Origin: Rhizomys pruinosus
Lineage: Eukaryota > Chordata > Mammalia > Rodentia > Spalacidae
Assembly: GCA_009823505.1 (NCBI GenBank)
Contig: VZQC01002907.1
Span: forward strand, 833,258 to 897,257
Length of the DNA: 64,000 nt
Direction of reading: 5' to 3'
The notes beneath the pieces are model-generated. The model searched no databases. It was not told the DNA's origin and worked only from the letters and a program-made list of their open reading frames with translations. A program made the position numbers and the translations under genes. Of this stretch, positions 34,620-46,772 are shown piece after piece (the stretch's first letter is position 1; the number at the start of each line of letters is the position of its first letter).

Positions 34620-34846
34620 TTTTTTTTAATTTTTATTTTATTTTCGTATGTGTATGAATGTACTGTCTGCATGTAGGTCTGTACACCCGTGTCATGCAGT
34701 GTTGCAGAGGTCAGAAGAGGGTGTTGGATTCCCCTGGAACTGGAGCTAAAGACAATTTTCAGCCACCATGTGGGTGCTGGGGATCAAACCCAAGTCCTCT
34801 GCAAGAGCAGTCGGCACTCTTAACCGCTAGGCCATCTCTCCAGCCC
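34620..34846 (-). mobile_element. B2 SINE, type without the duplication
   Basis: Antisense copy with ggaactggagctaaagacaa. Flanks are ctctaatttgctttt (34605-34619) and ctctagtttgctttt (34847-34861). Confidence 0.92.
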
Positions 34847-34847
34847 C

Positions 34848-35165
34848 TCTAGTTTGCTTTTAATTGCTGTGACAAAACAACTCTGACCAGTACCAACTTG
34901 GGGAAGAAAGGGTTTATTTGACTCACATCTCCCAAGACACAGTTCATCACTGAGGGAGGTATTCAGGGAAGGAACTTGGAAGCAGGAACTGAAGCACAAG
35001 CCATGGAGGAACATTGCATACTGGTTGCCTCCCTGGCCCATGCTCAGCCTGCTTTCTTACAGAATACAGAATAACCCGCCTAGGAGTTACATACAATATA
35101 AAACAACCTGCCTAGTAGTTGCATCACCTACAGTGGACTGGGCTGTCCTACATCACTCAACAATC
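34848..35165 (-). mobile_element. ERVL-class LTR-like element
   Basis: tgctgtgacaaaacaactct and gaaagggtttatttgactca are typical of antisense rodent LTRs. Its start was split by the B1/B2 insertions upstream; a duplicate ctagtttgctttta occurs at 34352. The family is not assigned. Confidence 0.6.
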
Positions 35166-35280
35166 AAAAAAAAAAAAAAAAACCTCACTGACATGACATG
35201 GGTGATGTCTCTCCCTCCCCTTTTCTCTTCTCCCCCTCCCCTTTCTTTTCTTTCTGTTAGAAGCTTAGAGTCAACTGTTG

Positions 35281-36080
35281 TTAAATCAGTAAAATGTAAA
35301 TGAATTGGTCAAAAAGTTCCCAAATATTGCACATAGGTAACCTAATTCCTTAACCTAATTGTTACAGAATATACCAGTATTACAACAGGAATGGTAGTGT
35401 TGTTTACCTCTTCATCATCACCACCACCATCATCCTCTCTACCTATTCCTTAAACTTCTTTTAGGACACTTTTTTTAGTGTCTTTCAAAGAATACCATAT
35501 AGAAAGCAGCTTACTCTGCAAACAGGGAAAACTTTCTGCAAGCTCTGGATACGAGAGATAGTATTCCATTTTATCATAAGCTTTTTCCTACTAGTTAAGT
35601 ATATTTTAGATACTCTGTATAACAAAGAATGTTCTTACATTTTGAGCTAGTTTTCATGCCTATAAAGTAAAGATAAAAATATTTAGACTTAAGTTTTTTA
35701 TGAGTATCAAATCAATGTAATGAAAACACTTTGAAATTATTGAACTTACATACTTACAAAATATGATATTTACAGTGAAATTCTAGTTTGTTCTTTCCTA
35801 TTTGTAACTGAACAAACCACTTAACTCTTTGGGTTTATATTTTTCCCATTCAGAAATTAAAAGAATTTTCTAAATGCTAACACTGCTCTGAATGTAAAGT
35901 CACTGTTCTGTGCCTGTGTAGCCTTCTAAGGTTCTATAGTTGCAAATTCCCTATATAAGTCAGAGAATTAACTCATATTACAAGAATATCTGGAAAAGAA
36001 ATTGGCAGCTAGTTGTCTACTTGTTTTTATCTGAAAGCTACACTACCCCTTCACTAGACAAGGCCAGAAATGACTGTGCA
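35281..36080. other. Unique AT-rich intron
   Basis: No SINE or exon recognised. Short CAC/CAT-rich patch at 35414-35435. Confidence 0.5.
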
Positions 36081-36082
36081 GG

Positions 36083-36672
36083 GCTGGAGAGATGGATCAG
36101 TAAGTAAAGTGTGCGTTGTGCAAGCATGAGGATCTGGCTTTCATTCCCCAGAGGCTAGATGTGTCAGTGTGTGCTTGTGTCCCCAGTGCTGTGAAGGGCA
36201 GACAGAAGGATCCTGAGACTAGATGTGTCAGTGTGTGCTTGTGTCCCCAGTGCTGTGAAGTGCAGATGGAAGGATCCTGAGACTAGATGTGTCAGTGTGT
36301 GCCTGTGTCCCCAGTGCTGTGAAGTGCAGACAGAAGGATCCTGAGACTGGATGTGTCAGTGTGTGCCTGTGTCCCCAGTGCTGGTGAAGTGCAGATGGAA
36401 GGATCCTGAGACTAGATGTTTCAGTGTGTGCCTGTGTCCACAGTGCTGGTGAAGTGCAGACAGAAGGATCCTGAGACTTGTTTGACAGTCTAGCTGAAAC
36501 AGCAAACCCCAAGTTTAGTGAGACACCCTATCTCAGAAAGATAACCAAGAGCAATATACCTGAAAGCCAGCCTAGTCTCCTCATGGGCATATACAGATGA
36601 ACTCATCCTGTACACATAAATCCATACAACAAACAAAATAAATAAATATTAAATATTGTCTTAAAAAAAAAA
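36083..36672 (+). mobile_element. SINE carrying an internal minisatellite
   Basis: It begins gggctggagagatggatcag and ends in an A-rich tail after aaataaataaatatt. Between the tRNA-like head and the 3' part lies a five-unit 64-bp tandem array. Probably a B4/B2-like element; exact family uncertain. Confidence 0.6.
36154..36478. repeat. Minisatellite, ~64 bp x 5
   Basis: Units begin ctagatgtgtcagtgtgtg, contain cccagtgctg.tgaag.gcaga, and end ggatcctgaga. Units 1-3 have gctgtgaag; units 4-5 have gctggtgaag, which shows the order of expansion. The minus strand is open across the array only because of the repeats. Confidence 0.95.
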
Positions 36673-37272
36673 GAAATGACAGTGGAATTGTGAGACTAGA
36701 AGTAGAGACATGCTGTGGAATTTGGAGTCCAGCCGACCAGAGTGGAGAGATTCCTGTGAAAACTCTAGAGAGCTAGGTTATGAGTAGAGAGGCTAACTAG
36801 ACAGAGCCCAAGGACGTCTGAAATAGAGACAGAAGAACCTCAAGAAGTTGAGGTAGTGCTAGAATAGATCTCAGAAGAGAATACAGCTGAGTTGTGTAGT
36901 ATCAGCTACATCTCACCCCATGTGCGGTATCCTATCTGGAATTTGTTTCAATTGCCAGACATACAAAGAAATAGTAACCTGACTAGTAATGAAGACCATG
37001 CTGTACCAGTCACCTCACAGAAGTCCTGAGTGTTTGCTTGGACAGAAAAAGACTTTAAAGTCATTCCTATAAACATGTTAAAGTCATTCCTATAAACATG
37101 TGTCAGAGAATCCTGAAAACATGTATGCTGATGTTGGAATGGATAGCTTTACTTTCTATGCTGGAAAGCTATGAAAAATAGAAGCTATTGGGTGGGTTTA
37201 ATTGCAGGTGAGAGCTGTTGAAGGATCACTGGAACAGATCAGCAGGAGTCATTCAATCTGAAGGATAGTGAG

Positions 37273-37510
37273 GGGGGCTGGAGAGATGGCCTAGCGGTTA
37301 AGAGCACCCACCGCTCTTTTAGAGGACCCGGGTTCAATCCCCAGCACCCACATGGCAGCCGAGAACCGTCTGAAACTCCAGTTCCAGGAGAACTCCAGTT
37401 CCAGGGGAATCCGAGAGTGTCTTCTGACCTCCACGGCATTGCACGACACGGGTGCACAGACCTACATACAGACAGTACATTCATACACATACAGAAATAA
37501 ATAAAATTAA
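37273..37510 (+). mobile_element. B2 SINE, young duplicated-motif type
   Basis: Full-length. Flanks aggatagtgag / agaatagtgag. Confidence 0.93.
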
Positions 37511-37677
37511 AGAATAGTGAGAGTGGCTTGTGGCTTTTTTAAAACGTGAAAAAGCCTTAGTGATGTGTAGGACAGTTTCTCTATATTGAATCTCTATAAT
37601 GTATGTAAACTGGAATATTTAGAAGAAGAATAAAAATGAAAACAAGGCAGAAACATTAAATAGTGATCATTTGTGAT

Positions 37678-37852
37678 TTTTTTTTTTTTTTTTTTTTTTT
37701 TTGGTCTTTTTGAGACAGTCTCCTTGTAGCCCCAGCTGTCCTGGAACTTACTTTGTAGATGAGGCTGACCTTGAACTCACAGAGGTCCACCTGCCTCTTT
37801 CTCCTGAGTGCAGGGATTAAAGGCATGTGCCACCATGCCTGGACAATTGATA
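37678..37852 (-). mobile_element. B1 SINE
   Basis: 24-base T-run, ggtctttttgagacagtctc to caccatgcctgg. Confidence 0.92.
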
Positions 37853-38072
37853 CTTTTAAATGGCCATATGTTATGTGATTGAAAGCTTGAATCTTTGAAA
37901 GTACTAGAAAAAAACATGACTTCAAACTTATTTGGCTAGAATAAAGGCATTAAAAAAATGAAACGCTAATTTAGCATGCTCTTCAACCTGAAAAGAAACA
38001 CAACCACATAGGTCCATGATTTTGCAGGAAGAAATGAAGGACATGAAAACTGGTATATGGTCTATCTATATA

Positions 38073-38800
38073 ATACTTAGATGAATGAAGAATGTGGTAT
38101 GCAAAGAACAGGGTTATTCATCCATGAAGAGTGCGTTCCTATCACTCAAAAGAAAACGGATGGAAATGAAGGACATCATGTTAAATGAAATAATTACAGA
38201 GAAGTACTGTGTGTTTTCTTTCATATGTGGAAACAGAAAAGAGGACCTGAAATTAGAAAAGGTGCTGCTAGGGACTGGACAGAGGACAAAAGTGAAATGA
38301 GGAGAGGGTGCTAGAAGGATAGCTAGATATGATCAGTGTATGATGTCCCATATGGAAATATAGAGCAATTTGTACCATTGTATTAACTATAGTAAATAAA
38401 ATGTGGCAGTTATACAATGTAGAGAAAGCAGTTGTATTTCTATATACTAGCAATAAACAGAAGGAAACTTTAGAAAACATTACAATATTTGGTGTCTTAT
38501 CAAAGTGTATAATAAAATAAATTCAACAGAAGTTATATAAGGTCTTTTCACAAGAAGCAGAAAACATCACTGAAAGTAACTAAAGAATGTAGGTATGTAG
38601 ACCATGATGATCATTCAAAACTTGAGACATCTGTTTATCCTCAACTGATTGATGTTTACAACATAGTCTTACTCAAAATCACAGCAGGCTTTTCTACAGA
38701 AACTGATAAGTGGGACATAAAATTTACATATACTTAGAATGGATCCAGCGCAGGCAAAGTGGTTTTGAAAAGAAACAGAGGTAATATGTTACCTGTATCT
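38073..38800 (+). mobile_element. Old L1 ORF2 fragments out of order
   Basis: 38073-38395 resembles the 3' end of L1 ORF2 (gaaatgaaggacatcatgtt). 38405-38800 resembles a more upstream ORF2 part (ctatatactagcaataaaca, then gatgtttacaacatagtc). The order is reversed relative to L1, so these are two insertions or a rearrangement. No open frame. Confidence 0.55.
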
Positions 38801-39039
38801 ATGAGCATGAAGGCATTTTTATGACCAAAACTGCTGCTTTCTTCCCAAGCCAGGTCGTTGGTACTGTGGTCCCCTTCATGTTCTGTCTACTTCATCCACC
38901 CATCATCCTTTCCTTCCCTGCCTTGCTTATTTATGTTTCCTTTATGATTGCCCTGCATAAACCTCAGATTACAAATTGCCCTTATCTAATGGTCACAATC
39001 TGGAATTGAGAATTCAGTTTGTAAGAGTTAGAACAAAGT

Positions 39040-40785
39040 AATTCAGAGCAGTTGCGTTGATTGGGATATGGATATGTATTTTCCTGCCCATTTTTCCATT
39101 TCTAAGCTGTGTTTTTCTCTTATGAGTTTGCATGGGTCTTGTGAATGCTGCCTCCATTGCTGTAAGTTCATAGAAAACTCTGTTTTCTTATGATCCTGCA
39201 CTAACCCTGGCTCTTACAATTATATTGCCCCCTCTTCCTCCATAGTCCCTGAGCCATGGGTGGGTGAGGTTTCATGTAGGAGTCCTGTCTAGGGACATAC
39301 TCTCTGAAGTCTCTTATTTTCTGCACTTTGGCAGTTGTGGCCTTCTCTTTGCATCATGCTGTGTTGGCTGAGGAAGCTTCACTGGTGAGGGTAGAGAGAT
39401 GCATTACTATACTTTCTACCCCTGTTCTGCCATGTTCCGTGAGCCTTTGGCATAGAGGTTCCATTGTAGATCTGTCACTTAGGACTGGGCATCTTTCAGA
39501 CACTGTTCTCTATGTGAGACCAGTTGTGGAACTCAGTGATAGTCTCCAAAAGAAGCTTCCTTGATGAGCTGTGAATGGCATACTTGTCTGCAAATACTGT
39601 AAGAAATTACATGTGTCTCTGGATCTGTGACCTCTCCAGGCATGTGTATTTGTCTATCTTTACAGTGCCATGAGTTCCTTCCCATTGAGTGGGCTTTAAA
39701 AAGTTCAATTAGATAGTTATTGATTACTCCTGAGATACAAGTGCCACTATTGTACCACTGTAGTCTCTTGTGTTTGTTGTCATTGTTGTGTTTGTCACTC
39801 AGCAACTTGAGTAGTATCCTCCAAAACTATGAGAGCTAGTCTCCAGGGCCTTGTGATCAGTTCCAGCTCCTCTATTGCTCCAAGTCCTATGTCTGAAGTA
39901 TGTCCTTTCTTCAGCAATAAGGTCTTACCTTCACTTTCTGGGACGTAATCAAGGGCTGTGGCAATAGCCTGTGCTATTTGGGGAGTCTCTTAGACTACCC
40001 TGACCAACAACTCGAAGGGAGTTTTCTCCTATCTGGCCCTGTTTCTTGCTGTACAGCCGTCAGGTATACACATGCACTCATGTTCAGATATCGTATGTGT
40101 ATTTTTCACTACCTTTTTTAGCTAATACATTGCCCTCTGTTTTCACACCACCTAAGCTTATTTATCTCTCCTCCCTCCCCATCTAATGTCCCTCCTTCCC
40201 CCCAGTTATAGAACCCCGATTTTCCCCGTGATAATACCTCTCCTGTCCTCCCTCTCTAGTGCTCTTTCTTCCCATTTACCCCCATGGCTCCTTGTACGTT
40301 CTTCCATCTTCCCTTCTCAGTTGAATGTCCCCCTTTCCCCTTTGATGACATATTTTCCTATTACTGCCCTTTCTCTGGCTTTCTTTCCCTTTACCTGCGT
40401 GGTTTCTTTCCATTTTCCTGGTTTTTGTGGTTACATTAGGATATATACATATTTTTTTTCACATACAAGGATTTGGTGATCCACAAATGAGGGAGCACAG
40501 ACATCACTTGTTTTTCTGATTCTGGGTTATCTCATTTGGTATAACAGTCTCTAGTTCCGTCCATTTACCTCAAGATTTCATGATTTCAAGTTTCTTTACC
40601 TCTGCCAAGTAGTACTACATTGTGTAATCGTATCTGCCGCATTTTCCGTATGTATTCATTCATTGGTTGAAGAACATTTAGGTTGCTCCCATTTCTTTGC
40701 TATTGTGAAAAGAGCAGCAACAAAAATGGGTGTACAAGCATTCTTCAGTGTTTTCTTCAGACTGTTCTGTGTTAGGAGCTTTCTC
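39040..40785 (-). mobile_element. Old L1 fragment, minus strand
   Basis: 40480-40785 matches the antisense 3' end of ORF2 (ccgtccatttacctcaagat, then ttgctattgtgaaaagagc). The pyrimidine-rich segment to its left fits an antisense L1 3' UTR. The left boundary is uncertain. Confidence 0.6.
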
Positions 40786-40873
40786 TGTGATTTCGACTTG
40801 AAGCCCTTATGACTCCCTCTCTCTCGTGGCTCACACCAAACCTCACTGCTACTTTTAAAAGCTGTCCGACCTT

Positions 40874-41130
40874 GGGGCTGGAGAGATGGCCTAGCGGTTA
40901 AGAGCGCCGATCGCTCTTGCAGAGGACCCGGGTTCGATCCCCAGCACCCACATGGCGGCCAAGAACCGTCTGAAACTCCAGTTCCAGGAGAACTCCAGTT
41001 CCAGGTGAATCCGAGACCCTCTTCTGACCTCTGCGGCATTGCACGACATGGGTGCACAGACCTGCATGCAGACAGTACATTCACACATACAGAAATAAAT
41101 AAAATTAATTAAAAAAAAAATTTTTTTTTA
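40874..41130 (+). mobile_element. B2 SINE, young duplicated-motif type
   Basis: 17-bp target duplication aaaagctgtccgacctt (40857-40873) / aaaagctgtccaacctt (41131-41147). Confidence 0.95.
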
Positions 41131-41717
41131 AAAAGCTGTCCAACCTTTCCAGTCAGCTCTTTATGTTGTTTTTGCTTCATTTGGTTTTAGCACATTTTTA
41201 CTATTTATGTTTCATGTTTGGACTCTACGTGCTCCAGAACTCTGCTGGGGATTATGGATAAAATTCTCATTGTGATACCATGTTTCTGGCTTTGGTAGAA
41301 CTCACCTACTATCAGGCACAGTGTACTGTGAACAGTGGCCATATCACAAAACAAAGCATCAGGTTTTGTGCCTGAATATAAACAAAATAGCCACTGTGGG
41401 TGAAGTTTGTATCTTGTTATAACCATCCTGGAAGAGATAACATTTTTTAATAGCATCATGTCTTACCATACACTACGTATTTAGCCTCAGTTACTTTTCT
41501 TGCACAGCTCAGACCCCCCTGGCTGGGGATAGCACTGCCCTCAGTGGGCTGGGTCCTCCTGCACTAATTAGCGGTCAAGAAGATTCCTCAAGGGCACAGC
41601 TGAGGCCAGTCTGATGGTGGAAATTCCTCAGTTGAGTGCCCTCTTCCCAGGTGGCTGTAGTTTGTGTCACTTTCACAAAAACTCAGCAACACACTCTGAC
41701 AAAATATCTAGCTCATA

Positions 41718-41860
41718 TTTGTCTTTTAGAGACAGTGTCTCCCTGTAGCTCCAGCTGTCCTGGAACTCACTCTGTAGACCAGGCTGGCCTTGAACTCACA
41801 AAGATCCGCCTGCCTCTGCCTCCCAAGTGCTAGGATTAAAGGCGTGCGCCAACACGCAGG
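41718..41860 (-). mobile_element. B1 SINE
   Basis: gtcttttagagacagtgtct to aaaggcgtgcgccaacacgc. Confidence 0.92.
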
Positions 41861-42250
41861 AAAGGTATCGGGGCAGGAGCATACGCAGCTGGTCACAGTT
41901 GTACTCACAGTCAGGAAGCAGAAAGATGAATCCTGGTATTTACATCACTGTCTCCTTTTTATGTACATTTTTATTGCGCATTTCATATAGATCTTATTCA
42001 AATTTAGATCCCTTCCCCAGTCTACACATAGCCTCACCTCAATGATTTTCATGCACTCTGTCGTATACGTTAATGTATCCAGATGTCACTTTCTCCTTTA
42101 TTTCATTCATGATTCCAGTTTAGAAAAGGTGCTGCCCATCTTTAGGATGGATCTTCCCACTTCAGTTAACCCAGTCTAGAAACTCTTTAACAAATAATGC
42201 CCAAGATTAATCTCCAAGGTGGTTCTCATTCTTGTCAAGTTGATGGTCTT

Positions 42251-42402
42251 TTTTTTTGGTATTTTTGAGACAGGGTCTCCCTTTTAGTCTCAGTTGGCCT
42301 GGAGCTCACTCTGTAGACCAGGCTGGCCTTGAACTCACAGAAATCCGCCTGCCTCTGCCTCCCAAGTGCTAGGATTAAAGGCGTGCGCCACCACGCCCGG
42401 CT
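42251..42402 (-). mobile_element. B1 SINE
   Basis: Perfect 14-bp target duplication aagttgatggtctt (42237-42250 and 42403-42416). Confidence 0.96.
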
Positions 42403-42463
42403 AAGTTGATGGTCTTAACCATCATACTGACCTTAACATCTTGTGCACTTTTCTCAACAAAGT

Positions 42464-42620
42464 GGTTTTTTTTTTTTTTTTTTTGTCATTTTTGAGACAG
42501 GGTCTCCCTGTAGCTCCTGGAACTCACTATGTAGACCAGGCTGGCCTTGAACTCACAGAGATCTCCCTTCCTCTGTCTCCCAAGTGCTGTGATCAAAGGT
42601 GTTTGCCACCACATCTGGCT
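42464..42620 (-). mobile_element. B1 SINE with internal deletion
   Basis: gtcatttttgagacagggtc to gccaccacatctggct. About 10 bases of the cagctgtcctgg part are missing. Flanks caacaaagt / cagcaaagt. Confidence 0.88.
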
Positions 42621-42764
42621 CAGCAAAGTTCTTAAATATCTCCTGGTTGTATTCCAAGATAACTCCATATGCTCATCCTAACTTATTCTTTTTCAGTTAA
42701 GTTCTCAGTTTTACTACTAATATATGGATAGGAGAGGCTGTGTATTAAAACTTGATTTAGGGGA

Positions 42765-42995
42765 ATGGAGTTACAGCTTAGTTTGTGGAGTTCTTGTTCA
42801 GCATGCACAAAGGCCTGGGTTTGATTCCAGCACCATATCAAAAACTAGATTTGGTAGCTCATGCCTGCAATCCCAGCACCCCCAAGGCAGAAGAAAGAGG
42901 ATCAGAAATTCAGACGTTCATGGTCATTGTCAGCTACATAGTGAGTTTGAAGCCAACCTAGGCTGTAGACCCTTTCTTAAAACAAACAAACAAAC
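42765..42995 (+). mobile_element. B4 SINE (ID-B1 composite)
   Basis: An ID-like head (ggcctgggtttgattccagc) is followed by a B1-like body (ctcatgcctgcaatcccagc) and an (AAAC)n tail, the known B4 structure. Confidence 0.7.
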
Positions 42996-43148
42996 AAACA
43001 ACAAAATCAACATCAATTTCTACTCCCTATTGCATTTTTATTTGTTAGCGTAAAAACAGTTGCTATAAAAAAAGTAACACCAAGCTGTTGATAGAATACT
43101 GCAGTTGAATTTTATTTCTTACTTGCCTGTTTGACCAGTGTTTTTACT

Positions 43149-43390
43149 CTTTTTTTAATTTTATTTATTTTTGTATGGGTATGAATGTACTGTCTGCATG
43201 CAGGTCTGTGCACCCCTGTCGTGCAATGCTGCGGAGGTCAGAAGAGGGTCTCAGATTCCCCTAGAACTGGAGTTCTCCTGGAATTGGAGTTACAGACGGT
43301 TCTTAGCCGCCCTGTGGGTGCTGGGGATCAAACCCGGGTCCTCTGTAAGAGCGGTTGGCGCTCTTAACCGCTAGGCCATCTCTCCAGCCC
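43149..43390 (-). mobile_element. B2 SINE, young duplicated-motif type
   Basis: Antisense copy from ttttatttatttttgtatgg to taggccatctctccagccc. Confidence 0.93.
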
Positions 43391-43585
43391 AGGAACTCAG
43401 TTTTTTATCCATCATGAACCATTTCTACTTAAACTCTCATCCGTGCCCTGAGTCTTGAGTGCTGTCTTCATTATTAGTACTTCTGGTTTATCTAATGTTT
43501 GATACTTAATTCGTTTTTATTTTTTATATAATACTATATTTTTATATGCTTAGAGTAAGATAGGAAGGACCTTTTATGTTAGATG

Positions 43586-44350
43586 AGTTATTAGTTACTT
43601 TTCTGTTGCAGTTATGAAACACCATGACCAAGGCAGCTTATAGAAGGAAAAGTTTATTTGGCTTAACAGAGGGAATAGAGTCCATAATGGGAGGAGAGGC
43701 ATGATGGCAGAGATGACTGGAGCAGAAACCCAGACATTTACATCCTCATGCAGGCACAGGAAGCAGAGCAAAGCATAAGAACTCTCCAAGCCTATCCCTG
43801 TTTGATATGCTTCCTCCAGCCGGGCCACACCGTCTAAGACCTCCCAAAAGAGTGCCACCAACTGGGGATAGAATGCCCAAATGCTTGGAGCCTGCCACCA
43901 ACTGGGGTTAGAATGCCCAAATGCTTGGAGCCTCCGGGGGATAGTGTTCAAACTACCACATTTTACTCCCTGTCCTCCCCACTTGGGCTCATGAACATAT
44001 AAAATGCAAAACATATTTAGTCCACCTTCAAAAGTCCCATAGTCTTTACCAGTCTCAATTTTATTCAAAAGTCCAGAGTCCAAAGTCTCTTTTGAGACTC
44101 AAAGAATCTCTTTATAACTCCCTGTAAAATCAGAAGACAAATTACTTCCGACATACAATGGAACCAAATGCAAAGTCTTTTTTCCAAAAAAGGAGGAATG
44201 ATGGCACACGGAGGAAATACTGAACCCACAGAAGAATGAAAATCAACAAAGCAAGCAACAAATCCAATGGCTCCATGTCCAACTTCTGAGACTTTACTTT
44301 CAAAGGGCTTAGATGGCTCAGCCCCTCCAGCTTTCCCGCATGCAACAAAG
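43586..44350 (-). mobile_element. Decayed MaLR element: one LTR plus partial interior
   Basis: 43586-43960 is homologous to the LTR at 4543-4896, and 43961-44350 to the adjoining 3' interior (4897-5280). The interior frame is broken. The second LTR and most of the interior are absent. A 40-bp tandem duplication (gccaccaactgggg.tagaa unit) lies at about 43853-43933. Confidence 0.85.
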
Positions 44351-46550
44351 AGTTCAGAGTGTTTCAGAAATTTAAGTTCTAAGTTAAATTAAATTTATTT
44401 TCTGTTAGTTTCCCCCCTCCAGTTCCCTTTTCTAAAATTTTGTTAACCATTATTTTTATATACATAGTTTTCCTTCCTGAATTCTGAATTTTGGCTTCTA
44501 CATTTTAGAGAGAATCTGTTGTAAAAATTTTGCGATTGCTTATGAGATGTGGTAAATTACAACTCCCTTTATGTGGAAAAGTGGCAAAAAGACAGTGGTG
44601 AAAGATGTGCTTTCCACTCCTTATTTTTATTTTTGAAATGTCATTTTGTGTTCTAGCTTTCTGTATGGCTTAACTTCTGCTTGAAACCTTTGCCTTTACT
44701 TAAACTTTATGTGTCTTAGGGAATAGTTTATTTTTTCAGTGTCCTTTAAAGAAAAAAAGAACCCTTAGTGTTCCCAGCCTGCTTATAATATCCAACTCCT
44801 GCTGCTTTGGCTCAGAGTTCCAGTATACCTCATGATAAACACCTTCATATCTCACTATATCTTAAACACCATAAGCTCAAGGAACAGACTTGCAGAGGGA
44901 GCATACTGTGCTATTTAAATGAGCCATGACAGCCTGGGAGTGGAGCTCACTGCTGGGAAGTAGACCAGGTGGCATTAAAGGGGCCATTCCATGTGGTAAT
45001 TGCTCAGCACATTAATATTGAAAGAGAATTGGCGGCCTAAAGGAGCGATCTTCTGCAGCTTCTAATTTCCTGAAGGGATAGAGGTGGCACAGGCTTGCAT
45101 TTTTCCATCTCTCCATGTCATAGTTTACAGGAAAACATTCCTTTTCATTTCTAGGTCTAGTTTTTTTTAATTTATTTTTAACTTATTGGCAGGATCTATG
45201 TAATTAAATACCTTAATATTTCAAGTCTGATATACTAGGAGTTGAATTGAATTGTTGTAATTATTAATTAGCTTGCTTCTTCCCACAGCCCTCCTTGGTA
45301 GGGACAAAGCCCTATTGTGATAAAATAATATGATGTGGAGCTGACCTAGTCAGAAAGTTTTTTGTCAAGGAGAACTGTACACGTTACATTTGAGTCTGTG
45401 GTAGTTAAAAGTGTGTTAATTATTTCATGGTTATTCTGGAAATCTATTAGAAGGTATCCAAATAATTACACAAACCATACAAAATATTATGTAAGCCACA
45501 TACAAACGAGAGAACTATTTCAACATGATTGGAGATGGAAGATTTCACATTCAGATAATGTAATCAGCTGCTGCCATGCCCCCTTTCCTAGTAGACACCA
45601 TTCTGGACTAATGGGTTCCTGAGCCAGGGAGCCTTTCTTACAGGCTGCTCAGTGCTCATTGCTGTTTTACCTCATATCATGAAAATGTGGCTGCTTTTGT
45701 AAAACTCAGGTGTTCGGGGGTTCTATGGTTGATCATCTTGAAAAGAATGATAAGCCAGGTTTTTCCCACCCTGAAGGTAGCTGTTAGATCACTTAATTTT
45801 TGAGCAATACATAAAGGAATAATTAAATTTGAAAAGTGTTGCATAAACTATCTTGGTGATCATTTTTCCTGAGTGTTTTCTTACTTTTTCAAATCTCCCT
45901 CCCTTTATGGTGTTGTGCAGAATACTTTACTGACTCCACAGTCTTTGCACCTGAGTTAGTTAAGGTAATGGTTTTCAGCGTTCAGGTTGTAGATTCGTAT
46001 GTGGAGTTTTCATGAAGCAGTCTTCTGTGCCTGAGCTCTGCAGGGATATTTATGTGGAAGGCATCTCCTTACTCCAGCTGCTTCTTACCCTGCAACCACG
46101 TTTTAATGTGTGCATCCCTGCATCCTGCTGATGACTACATCTTTGTTTTCATTTGTAAAGTACAAGACGATTCCAGAGCTACATTTTATGTTTATTTTAA
46201 GCTAACACCAGAACATCTCTTGAGTTATCAATCCTGTTCTATGAAGTTTATAGCTCTTTAAGATTTTTTCTTAAATTTAGAATCAAGCATTTTCTTAGTT
46301 GCTATTTAGGTCAGATTCACATCCACTCCTCCACTGTACCATACTAAAGCAACACTTTTAAAACTTAGAGGGGACTGTGTGTTTCATTGACTGAAACTGA
46401 ATTGAACTATAATAAAAAAAGTACCAAATGAAAATATTATGGTGTCTCACCGTGGTCTGTTACAGATGTAATATCCTGTGAACCATATACAGCTTTGATT
46501 CGCTATAAATCTTATCTCAATACTGAGAGCAGGGGTTAGCATATCAGGGG
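44351..46550. other. Long SINE-free unique stretch
   Basis: These 2.2 kb are among the quietest in the window: no SINE, LTR or L1 seen, and no convincing exon. It includes the conserved-looking block 44870-45130. Confidence 0.55.
44870..45130. promoter_or_regulatory. Possible conserved non-coding element
   Basis: Complex repeat-free sequence with homeodomain-like ATTA words (gtaattgctcagcacattaa) next to a GC-richer patch (ggcggcctaaaggagcgatc). No open frame. Judged by appearance only. Confidence 0.25.
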
Positions 46551-46772
46551 ATAGGGGCTAGCAGTATGGTTTAGCAGTTAAAAGAGTGTACTACTCTTCT
46601 AGAAGATTTGAGTTCACCTCCTAACACCCACATCGAGTGGCTCACAACAACCTATAACTCCAGCTTCAGGGGATCTAAAACCTTTGTGGGCACCTGTAAT
46701 TCACATGTCCATACCTACATCCAGACACACTTAGACATACACACAATTAAAAACTAAATCTTTTTGAAAAGA
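46551..46772 (+). mobile_element. Old B2 SINE
   Basis: ggggctagcagtatggttta to acatacacacaattaaaaac. Confidence 0.78.

Noticed and set aside
36154..36478. CRISPR-like array
   Set aside because: The units are contiguous 64-bp tandem copies without unique spacers, in a mammalian intron.
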